From the NCBI GenBank assembly GCA_047974615.1, contig JBKECM010000154.1, forward strand, positions 1 to 6,039: a DNA stretch of 6,039 nucleotides, in the 5' to 3' direction. Numbering within the stretch: the stretch's first letter is position 1; each line of letters opens with the position of its first letter. Positions 1-5,083 of the stretch are shown one piece after another. The notes beneath the pieces were generated by a model that was not told the origin of the DNA, made no database searches, and worked only from the letters and a program-made list of their open reading frames with translations. Origin of the DNA: JBKEBX01 sp047974615 (GTDB lineage Bacteria; Bacillota; Clostridia; Lachnospirales; CAMZNU01). Both the position numbers and the translations under genes were made by a program.

Positions 1-161
1 ACAAAGTATTTCTATTAAAAATTTGTGCAACAAAAATATGTTATTATTATAACATTTTTTATCGCAAATGTAAATATTTATGATTGCATAAATGAAATAA
101 ACTTTAAAATGTTGTAAAAAATTACAATTTAAAAATATTATTTTGTTGTATATGTAGTAAA

Positions 162-194
162 TTTGAATTTTTTCATTAATAAAAATACAAATTT
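162..194. repeat. 33-bp A+T-rich direct repeat, copy 1
   Basis: This stretch matches 286-318 with a single mismatch (C at 174 against T at 298). Each copy is itself an imperfect inverted repeat. Here the arms 159-172 and 181-194 pair over 14 positions with one mismatch around the centre TCATTAAT, so it could fold into an A/T hairpin. The function is unknown. It may be a small dispersed repeat or a duplicated weak terminator. Confidence 0.6.
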
Positions 195-285
195 ACAAAC
201 CCTATAGCATTTTTAATAAACGCAGCAATAAGAAAAACCTTTGTTATAGTATTTTTTTAAAATGTTTAATAGTTAATTAATTTTT

Positions 286-318
286 TTTGAATTTTTTTAT
301 TAATAAAAATACAAATTT
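286..318. repeat. 33-bp A+T-rich direct repeat, copy 2
   Basis: This is the second copy of the element at 162-194, starting 124 bp further on, with one mismatch over 33 bp. Its inverted-repeat arms, TTTGAATTTTT at 286-296 and AAAAATACAAA at 305-315, pair over 11 positions with one mismatch. It lies just beyond the terminator of the minus-strand GGDEF gene. Confidence 0.6.
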
Positions 319-337
319 TTTTAAAAGATATTTTAAT

Positions 338-366
338 AAAAAAAAGATAGGAAATCCTATCTTTTT
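338..366 (-). terminator. Rho-independent terminator of the GGDEF gene
   Basis: Arms AAAAAGATAGG (341-351) and CCTATCTTTTT (356-366) form an 11-bp stem with a 4-nt loop. Read on the minus strand, the stem is followed by a run of about eight T. It lies 22 nt past the stop codon of the GGDEF gene. The A-rich upstream arm gives it some bidirectional potential. Confidence 0.85.
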
Positions 367-388
367 AAAAGAAATAGTAAATAATATA

Positions 389-1708
389 CTATTTTTGATT
401 ATTTTTGGATATTGTGTATGTAGGCATAGGATGTGAAAAGATAGTATATCCATTTTTACCTTTTGATTTTGTTTCATATAGCGCTTTATCTGCGTTACGA
501 TATAGTTTTTGAAAAGTATCTTTACGCTTTGATGTTAAGGCTATACCTACACTTACAGTTATAGGTTTTTTATATGTCGCAAAATGGGTTCTAACAGTAT
601 TAATAATTTTTTCAGAAAGTTCTTCTAATTCATTTGAATCTTTTTTTACTGTAGCAAAAATAAGAAATTCATCTCCACCCAGTCGACCTAAAATAGCACC
701 TTTTGGAAGAATTTTTGCTACAATTTTAGTAAGGTCAATTAAAATTTTGTCACCATATGTATGTCCGTTATCATCATTTATTCGCTTAAAATAATCGATG
801 TCTAAAATAAAAAGTGCAGACATATGATAATCGTCTATTATAGTTTTCATTTGTTCTTTTACAAATTTTTCAACGGCATATCGGTTATATACCCCTGTTA
901 GACTGTCTTTTTCAGAAAGCTCGGTTAATCGATTTATATTATTTTTAGTATCGTTTATATTTTCCAAACAACCAATAATTGAAAATACATTACCATTTTC
1001 TATAACTGGTATGAGAAATAAAGAACACCATATTTTTTTGCTTTTTGCTACATTTATTTGAAGTTCAATGGCTTGAGTTGTTGATGTTGTTAAAAGTATA
1101 TCTATTAACTCAGAAAGCTTAGTTTTAAATTCAGAAACAACCCAATCACTTTTGAGTATTTCTTGAAAAGTTCCCGTAGGTGGATTGTACCCAAAAAGTG
1201 CCTTATAATTATTACTGAAATGTATGATTTGTGTTTCAGAATCATATTCTAATATAGCTTTACCACTTTGTTCTATAGCAATTTGATATTTTAATTGATT
1301 TAATCGTAGTTTCTGCTCTAATTTTTTTAAATCACTTACATCTGTAAGTAAGCAATGGATATATTTTTTCCCATCATCATGAAGAACTACTTTTGCTCTA
1401 TCTAAGACGTGAAGAGATGAACCATCTTTACGTTTTAGACGATATTCAACTTCAAAGGTGTCACCCATAGCAAATTGACGGTTTACATCGTCAATAAGTG
1501 CAGGTAAGTCTTCTTCAACAACTATATCAATTTGTGTTAATTCTATAAGTTCCTCGGGAGTATATCCAGCTAGTTTTGCCATACCTTCTGTACAATATCG
1601 TAGATGAAAAGGTGGATCAAAATCTGAATACACAATCCCACCTTGTATGTTTTCAAGTAAAAATTTGTTTTGAAGTAAATTTTCTTCATATTCTTTATTT
1701 TTATCCAT
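389..1708 (-). CDS. PAS-PAS-GGDEF protein, probable diguanylate cyclase
   Basis: The protein probably makes cyclic di-GMP from two GTP in response to a ligand or redox signal sensed by its PAS domains. No membrane segment or signal peptide is visible, so it should be cytoplasmic. Numbering from the longer start at 1723 (444 aa), PAS 1 spans about 20-135, PAS 2 about 140-262 and GGDEF about 266-427. The cyclase motifs are intact: DSLTGVYNR (273-281), DIDYFKRINDDNGHTYGD (308-325) and GGDEF (349-353). The product-inhibition I-site (RxxD five residues before GGDEF) is absent, reading PKGA at 340-343. I prefer the ATG at 1708 (439 aa) because GGACGG at 1716-1721 sits 7 nt before it, whereas the ATG at 1723 has no ribosome site. 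The NSS transporter stop is 124 nt upstream. The input signal is not known. Confidence 0.92.
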   Translation of the reverse strand: MDKNKEYEENLLQNKFLLENIQGGIVYSDFDPPFHLRYCTEGMAKLAGYTPEELIELTQIDIVVEEDLPALIDDVNRQFAMGDTFEVEYRLKRKDGSSLHVLDRAKVVLHDDGKKYIHCLLTDVSDLKKLEQKLRLNQLKYQIAIEQSGKAILEYDSETQIIHFSNNYKALFGYNPPTGTFQEILKSDWVVSEFKTKLSELIDILLTTSTTQAIELQINVAKSKKIWCSLFLIPVIENGNVFSIIGCLENINDTKNNINRLTELSEKDSLTGVYNRYAVEKFVKEQMKTIIDDYHMSALFILDIDYFKRINDDNGHTYGDKILIDLTKIVAKILPKGAILGRLGGDEFLIFATVKKDSNELEELSEKIINTVRTHFATYKKPITVSVGIALTSKRKDTFQKLYRNADKALYETKSKGKNGYTIFSHPMPTYTISKNNQK

Positions 1709-1772
1709 ATTGTTACCGTCCATTTTTGTTATTAATTTTATAGTAAGTTTATACTCTAAATTATTCTTATTT

Positions 1773-1778
1773 ATTATA
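1773..1778 (-). promoter_or_regulatory. Candidate -10 box for the GGDEF gene
   Basis: TATAAT on the minus strand lies about 65 nt before the preferred GGDEF start at 1708. No good -35 hexamer is seen 16-18 bp upstream, so the promoter is weak or needs an activator. It matters because it would let the cyclase be expressed apart from the transporter upstream. Confidence 0.35.
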
Positions 1779-1832
1779 CTAACATAAAGGACAAAAAAAG
1801 TAAAACACTTTAAAGATATTTAATAAAGAATA

Positions 1833-3161
1833 TTAAAAAGAAATTTTAAATAATAAAGCAACAGCACATAATATTAAAGCAAAAGGTACATAAATGAATT
1901 TTCCAATAAAATACCATATTTCTCCATTTTTCTTTTTTGTGCCTTTGTTGATTTCCTCTAAAAGCACATCTTTTTTCATAACCCAAAACCAAGAAAATGC
2001 ACCAATTAATGCTCCTATAGGAATAATGTATATTGAAACTGTATCCATAAGTGGTCCCCATTGAAATATTGCTTCAAACTTTAAACCTATACCTAATAAA
2101 AATAATGAAAGAATAGGTAATACTATTTTTCTACTTAGCTTTGGAAATTTATATAATATGGATTCTGCAACTGCTTCTAACATATTTTGCAAAGAGCTTA
2201 TTCCTGCAAAAACCATTGCTATATATAATATTATTGCGAAAAATTGTCCAAAGTATATATCTTGTAGTATAGTTGGTAATGTTACAAATAGTAAAGATGG
2301 ACCTTTTCCTACATCTAATCCGTAAGAAAAACAAGCTGGTATAATTACTAGGGCAGCTATTAAAGCTGCTATTGTATCAAATAAAGCTGTGCTTTTTGAC
2401 AGTTTAACAACATCTTCATCTTCCGAAAGGTAAGAACCATATACAATCATACCACTACCTGTTATGGATAATGAGAAAAATGCTTGACCCATTGCCCATA
2501 CCCATACACTAGGATCGAGAAGTGCTTCCCAACGTGGGATAAGCATAAATAGATAACCTTCAAGGTTGTTTGGTAAAAAGGCTACACGAAGGGCTAATAT
2601 AACGAATATAATGAAAAATGTAGGCATCATTATTGCATTTGTTTTCTCTATACTTTTAACACCTAAAAGTAATGTTAATAAAGTTATTGCAACTATAATC
2701 ATATGGAATGGTACCACTGAACCTTCTGTTAATGAAAAACTTTCAAACCAAATTGTTGGATCTGCTGTCATTAAAGTTCCAGTAAGTGAGTTAAATAATG
2801 CTTTTAACATATAGGAAACAATAACTGCATAACCTATAGCAATACAAAAAGAGCCAGCAAGGGGAATCCAACCTATAATAGAACCGATTTTACCATATTT
2901 TTCGCCTCTTGTTTCCCAAGCACTTTTATATGAGCCTAAAGTTCCGGTTCTAGCTCGTCGACCCATTGCAAATTCTGTTGGCAACCCAACATAACTAAAT
3001 ATAAAAATGAAAAATAGGTAAATAAGCAAAAATGCACCACCACCATTGCTTCCAAGCTTGTTTGGAAAACCCCATACGTTTGCCATACCAACGGCTGAGC
3101 CTACTGATGCAAGTATAAAACCCCATCTACTTTTAAATAAATTTTTTTTCGATTCTTCCAT
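1833..3161 (-). CDS. NSS-family sodium-dependent amino acid transporter, probable tyrosine importer
   Basis: This is a sodium:neurotransmitter symporter family protein (442 aa) that imports an amino acid with Na+ across the membrane. I count about 11 helices, at roughly 13-35, 41-63, 91-121, 152-167, 174-195, 222-243, 258-281, 303-328, 345-365, 371-395 and 414-438, as in bacterial NSS proteins lacking TM12. The unwound TM1 signature GSAVGMANVWGFP (21-33) and SNGGGAF (38-44) are clear, as are TM6 (FFSLSITGSGMIVYGSY, 228-244) and the TM8 sodium-site serines (FAGISSLQN, 318-326). The usual Arg of the WRFP motif, the extracellular-gate Arg in LeuT, is Gly31 here. The start at 3161 has GGAGG 6 nt upstream (3168-3172); the open frame continues upstream only through the leader RNA. 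The T-box leader reads a Tyr codon, which suggests tyrosine, as for Fusobacterium Tyt1. The family is certain; the substrate is inferred. Confidence 0.93.
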   Translation of the reverse strand: MEESKKNLFKSRWGFILASVGSAVGMANVWGFPNKLGSNGGGAFLLIYLFFIFIFSYVGLPTEFAMGRRARTGTLGSYKSAWETRGEKYGKIGSIIGWIPLAGSFCIAIGYAVIVSYMLKALFNSLTGTLMTADPTIWFESFSLTEGSVVPFHMIIVAITLLTLLLGVKSIEKTNAIMMPTFFIIFVILALRVAFLPNNLEGYLFMLIPRWEALLDPSVWVWAMGQAFFSLSITGSGMIVYGSYLSEDEDVVKLSKSTALFDTIAALIAALVIIPACFSYGLDVGKGPSLLFVTLPTILQDIYFGQFFAIILYIAMVFAGISSLQNMLEAVAESILYKFPKLSRKIVLPILSLFLLGIGLKFEAIFQWGPLMDTVSIYIIPIGALIGAFSWFWVMKKDVLLEEINKGTKKKNGEIWYFIGKFIYVPFALILCAVALLFKISF

Positions 3162-3235
3162 AATTAACCTCCAAGGACATAAAATATATATACTACACAA
3201 ATTATATTGTTTGAAAATATATGTGATGATAAAAT

Positions 3236-3267
3236 AAAAAAGCCCTCTATCCATAACTGGATAGAGG
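3236..3267 (-). terminator. T-box leader intrinsic terminator
   Basis: A 9-bp perfect stem (RNA arms CCUCUAUCC and GGAUAGAGG, 3259-3267 and 3244-3252) with a 6-nt loop is followed by GC and six U. Its first four bases (CCUC) are also the 3' arm of the antiterminator, so the two folds exclude each other. It lies 74 nt before the transporter start codon. Confidence 0.93.
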
Positions 3268-3500
3268 ACGAATATATCGTGGTACCACCTCATATTTAAG
3301 CATTTTTCACAAAATGCTTCTTTTTGTGTGCAAACACACACGCAACGCTATATCGGGCGTTCCCGTCAAACCCTACTATAAAGTTCAGGTAGCTGCTCTG
3401 GAATGTATTCAACTCAGTATGTTTATATTCTTTCACCAACCGAATATTCTCTGAAAAACAATAACTGGTTTACTAGTTTCCTTCGACGCATTAAAATATT
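3236..3500 (-). promoter_or_regulatory. T-box riboswitch, tyrosine (UAC) specifier
   Basis: This leader senses tRNA charging and controls the NSS transporter by antitermination. Stem I is visible: a specifier loop with AGUA on the 5' side and GAA-UAC-A on the 3' side (UAC at 3405-3407), above it CAGU/ACUG and GUUU/AAAC pairs, then an apical AUAUUC/GAAUAU hairpin carrying the family's GGUUGGUGAAA loop. Next is a probable Stem II pseudoknot: hairpin ACGC/GCGU whose loop can pair with an upstream CGGG. Stem III is AAGCAUUUU/AAAAUGCUU (3298-3319). The antiterminator (3264-3291) reads GAGG, the 7-nt bulge UGGUACC, ACGA, a 5-nt loop, UCGU, CCUC. UGGU in the bulge fits a tRNA ending A-CCA, as tRNA-Tyr does. 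The T-box assignment is secure; the Tyr specifier is strongly supported by position. Confidence 0.93.
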
Positions 3501-3506
3501 AACTAA

Positions 3507-3535
3507 ATAATAACATATGAAAATGTGTATGTCAA
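3507..3535 (-). promoter_or_regulatory. Promoter of the T-box/NSS transcript
   Basis: TTGACA (3530-3535) and TATTAT (3507-3512) are separated by exactly 17 bp on the minus strand, placing the transcript start near 3500, just before Stem I. The -35 box lies only 25 bp past the stop codon of the upstream secreted-protein gene. Confidence 0.85.
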
Positions 3536-3560
3536 TAGCAATTTACTTTATTGTGATAAA

Positions 3561-4241
3561 TTATTTTATGAGAGGGTAAATTGTATTTACAAAAAAGTCA
3601 TATTCAATTAAGTAATCATCGTCACTTTCTATTGCGTCTATATCTGAATAGATTGCAGTACGGTTATCATATAAATCTATTTTTGATGTTGTTTTAAAGT
3701 TGTAATCTGTAAAATCATAATCATCATTTGCTCTTTTGTAGTCTTCATCAAAATAATATTCTTCAATATCATCAGATTCAACGTAGTTCACGCCATCTAA
3801 TGTGTAAACTGTTAATTTATATGTTGTATCAAAAGTCTTCGATAAAGAATTAAGTTTTACTTTACCGTAGTTATCATATTGTGCTGTACTTGTAGAATTA
3901 TTTGAATTATTTGTATTATTATTATTATTATTTGAATTATTTGTATTATTATTATTATTATTTGTGTTGTTTAGTGTAATATCTATGCGGTTTTTTGCAC
4001 CGTCAAAGTTTACTTCTGCACCCATCATTTCAGCGAAGTTACGTAAAGGTACGTAAGTGTTATCACCACCATTTGCTTCTAAAGATAATACTGGTAGGGC
4101 ATCTGTCGGATATTTTACATTATTAATATAAACAGGAGTTTCATATTTATTTAAAGTATAAGTTTGTACTGCACCCATTACATTTACAACACCTGTTGTT
4201 ATCATTACACCTAATAAAAAGCTTGCTACATTTTTTTTCAT
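3561..4241 (-). CDS. Secreted stalk-domain protein with Asn-rich linker and acidic C-terminus
   Basis: The function is unknown; it is probably an exported or wall-associated protein. The 226-aa chain has a signal peptide (Lys2-Lys3, hydrophobic 6-24, cleavage around 23-24). About 33-89 resembles the copper amine oxidase N-terminal-like stalk domain common in Clostridia and Paenibacillus surface proteins, with the hallmark YVPLRNFAEMMGAEVNFD (63-80). Residues 91-116 are an Asn/Thr/Ser linker with two exact NNNNNNTNNS repeats. Residues 121-226 are rich in Asp, Glu and Tyr (for example 156-180) and match no family I recognise. No cell-wall anchor or transmembrane tail is seen. The start is well supported: AGGAG at 4249-4253, 7 nt before ATG. 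A consensus promoter overlapped by a Fur-family-like operator precedes it. No clear terminator follows; only a 5-bp A/T hairpin is present. Confidence 0.85.
   Translation of the reverse strand: MKKNVASFLLGVMITTGVVNVMGAVQTYTLNKYETPVYINNVKYPTDALPVLSLEANGGDNTYVPLRNFAEMMGAEVNFDGAKNRIDITLNNTNNNNNNTNNSNNNNNNTNNSNNSTSTAQYDNYGKVKLNSLSKTFDTTYKLTVYTLDGVNYVESDDIEEYYFDEDYKRANDDYDFTDYNFKTTSKIDLYDNRTAIYSDIDAIESDDDYLIEYDFFVNTIYPLIK
3901..3960. repeat. Perfect 30-bp tandem duplication in the Asn linker
   Basis: The 30-bp unit at 3901-3930 is repeated exactly at 3931-3960. On the minus strand it encodes ten residues (NNNNNNTNNS) twice. Each unit contains a run of AAT codons, giving a slippage-prone trinucleotide tract. 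The unit is a multiple of three, so gain or loss would change linker length without breaking the frame. Confidence 0.95.
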
Positions 4242-4256
4242 ATTTGTTCTCCTTTT

Positions 4257-4279
4257 TTATCATTTGATAATGATTATAA
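4257..4279. promoter_or_regulatory. Fur/PerR-like operator overlapping the -10 box
   Basis: TGATAATGATTATAA (4265-4279) has the 7-1-7 inverted-repeat form of Fur-family boxes. It is one base from the Bacillus Fur consensus (TGATAATnATTATCA) and one base from the PerR consensus (TTATAATnATTATAA). A second overlapping palindrome, TTATCA-TT-TGATAA, lies at 4257-4270. Together they cover the -10 box and start site of the secreted-protein gene, the place expected for a repressor. The A/T-rich background makes chance matches more likely. Confidence 0.5.
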
Positions 4280-4301
4280 CATAGTAATTAATATTTGTCA
4301 A
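4273..4301 (-). promoter_or_regulatory. Consensus promoter of the secreted-protein gene
   Basis: TTGACA (4296-4301) and TATAAT (4273-4278) match the sigma-A consensus perfectly with a 17-bp spacer. Transcription should start near 4266, about 25 nt before the start codon. Such a strong core promoter usually needs a repressor or a reason for high output; the overlapping palindrome is a candidate. Confidence 0.9.
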
Positions 4302-4378
4302 ATTATACTAATTTAAATGCATTTTTTATAGAAAAATCAATTATAATTAAATTATATTTGCAAATTTTAGTTTTGCTA

Positions 4379-4407
4379 TTGACTTTTGCATTAATATGAT
4401 ATATAAT
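4379..4407 (+). promoter_or_regulatory. Promoter of the tRNA-Arg genes
   Basis: TTGACT (4379-4384) and TATAAT (4402-4407) with a 17-bp spacer lie about 32 bp before the first tRNA. This is typical of a strong stable-RNA promoter and is divergent from the secreted-protein promoter. It is the only good promoter seen for both tRNA genes. Confidence 0.85.
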
Positions 4408-4438
4408 AAATCTTGTTCTTGTTAAAAGAACATAATAG

Positions 4439-4512
<74 letters not shown>

Positions 4513-4514
4513 TT

Positions 4515-4542
4515 AAGGACTGTTTTGCAGTCCTTTTTCTTT
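4515..4542 (+). terminator. Terminator-like hairpin between the two tRNA genes
   Basis: Arms AAGGACTG (4515-4522) and CAGTCCTT (4528-4535) form a perfect 8-bp stem with a 5-nt loop, followed by a T-rich tail (TTTCTTT). It starts 3 nt after tRNA-Arg(ACG) and looks like an intrinsic terminator. Only nine bases separate it from the next tRNA, so the second tRNA must be made by read-through unless it has an unseen promoter. It may instead act as a processing spacer. Confidence 0.7.
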
Positions 4543-4551
4543 AGTTGTTTT

Positions 4552-4625
4552 GCAGGTGTAGCTCAATTGGACAGAGCGTCTGACTTCGGATCAGAATGTT
4601 GGGAGTTCGAATCTTCTCGCCTGCA
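4552..4625 (+). tRNA. tRNA-Arg (anticodon TCG)
   Basis: A complete cloverleaf: acceptor GCAGGTG/CGCCTGC (one G·U), D-stem GCTC/GAGC, anticodon stem TCTGA/TCAGA with loop CTTCGGA (anticodon 4586-4588), the same T-arm as the first tRNA, discriminator A, no encoded CCA. It reads CGA and perhaps CGG. It matches tRNA-Arg(ACG) at about 64 of 74 positions, so the pair looks like a tandem duplication with a changed anticodon. Confidence 0.95.
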
Positions 4626-4670
4626 TACTACATAAAATGAACTATTTTTTATTACGAATATAAAATTAAG

Positions 4671-4725
4671 ATGCACCCTATAATTGACTTTTTATTTAGT
4701 CCATTATAGGGTGTATTTTAATTTT
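4671..4725 (+). terminator. Strong terminator after the tRNA genes
   Basis: A 13-bp stem with one G·T pair (4672-4684 with 4703-4715) continues past one mismatch into GACT/AGTC (4686-4689 with 4698-4701), then a TTTTAATTTT tail. It begins 46 nt after tRNA-Arg(TCG) and closes the tRNA unit. Confidence 0.85.
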
Positions 4726-4740
4726 GTTCAATAATTTTTT

Positions 4741-4991
4741 AAATTATGGTATAATTTTGCAACGTTGCCAATTGAGTATTGGAGTATTTTTAAGGAAAAT
4801 GGTGGCAAAATTAGCCTAAAAAATGGAAAAATGAAAAACTGGAGTTGGGTAGAGAAATAGGACTTTATGAGTGGCGAATGGGGGATTTTAAGGAAGAATT
4901 GGCGAGTGCTGAAAAGATTAAAAATACGTTGGAGGAATTAGCTGTTATAAACAATGAAAACGACAGAAAATTAAATTTTGAAATATTTTAA
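4741..4991 (+). pseudogene. Possible gene relic or unrecognised small ORF
   Basis: The stretch 4726-5083 has no convincing intact gene, but this part is richer in G than its surroundings and looks once-coding. Frame A (4741 to the stop at 4858-4860) reads protein-like sequence (LPIEYWSIFKENGGKISLKNG) with no good start. Frame B (4815 to the stop at 4989-4991) reads ELGREIGLYEWRMGDFKEEL and onward, helical and charged, ending LNFEIF. The frames overlap, so one frameshift would join them. Frame B alone has an ATG at 4878 (37 aa) without a clear ribosome site. I recognise no family. A TGGTATAAT extended -10 box (4747-4755) and a small hairpin (4768-4782) lie at its left end, so a small RNA is another possibility. 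Confidence 0.3.
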
Positions 4992-5043
4992 AAAATAATT
5001 ATATAAACAAAGCAATTATCTTTAAAAATATTAAAAAATATAG

Positions 5044-5049
5044 TATAAT
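5044..5049 (+). promoter_or_regulatory. Candidate -10 box for the helicase gene
   Basis: TATAAT lies 34 bp before the GTG start of the helicase gene. No convincing -35 hexamer is seen in the A-rich sequence upstream, so this is a weak assignment in A/T-rich DNA. Confidence 0.3.
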
Positions 5050-5083
5050 TATAATTAAAATAGCAAAGTTATGGGGACTTAAC

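Larger units (their letters stand above)
1..337. other. A+T-rich intergenic region, no gene seen
   Basis: I see no credible coding frame on either strand. The region holds weak A/T hairpins: 7-bp arms at 38-44 and 49-55 followed by six T on the plus strand, and TTGTAA/TTACAA arms at 112-117 and 122-127. It also holds two copies of a 33-bp element, listed separately. The 38-60 hairpin could be a weak terminator for a plus-strand gene lying left of the window, but it has only one G:C pair. No good promoter was recognised. Confidence 0.6.

Noticed and set aside
38..60. Hairpin with a T run as a terminator
   Set aside because: It has only one G:C pair and no visible gene ends there, so it is mentioned only under the intergenic region.
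277..477. 66-codon minus-strand open frame
   Set aside because: It overlaps the end of the GGDEF gene in another frame and runs through that gene's terminator; its Phe/Ile/Lys content reflects A/T-rich DNA.
1846..2334. Two minus-strand open frames (1846-2061 and 2149-2334)
   Set aside because: They are out-of-frame shadows inside the transporter gene with unlikely composition and no ribosome sites.
2566..3237. Two plus-strand open frames (2566-2814 and 3046-3237)
   Set aside because: They are antisense to the transporter gene and its leader, with no ribosome site or recognisable protein.
3162..3341. 60-codon N-terminal extension of the transporter frame
   Set aside because: It lies across the T-box antiterminator and terminator, has no ribosome site and is not transporter-like; the ATG at 3161 has GGAGG at the right distance.
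4799..4860. Short Trp-containing leader peptide (nine codons from 4831, MKNWSWVEK) or other attenuator
   Set aside because: No terminator/antiterminator pair and no amino-acid gene follow; two Trp codons in a short frame can arise by chance.
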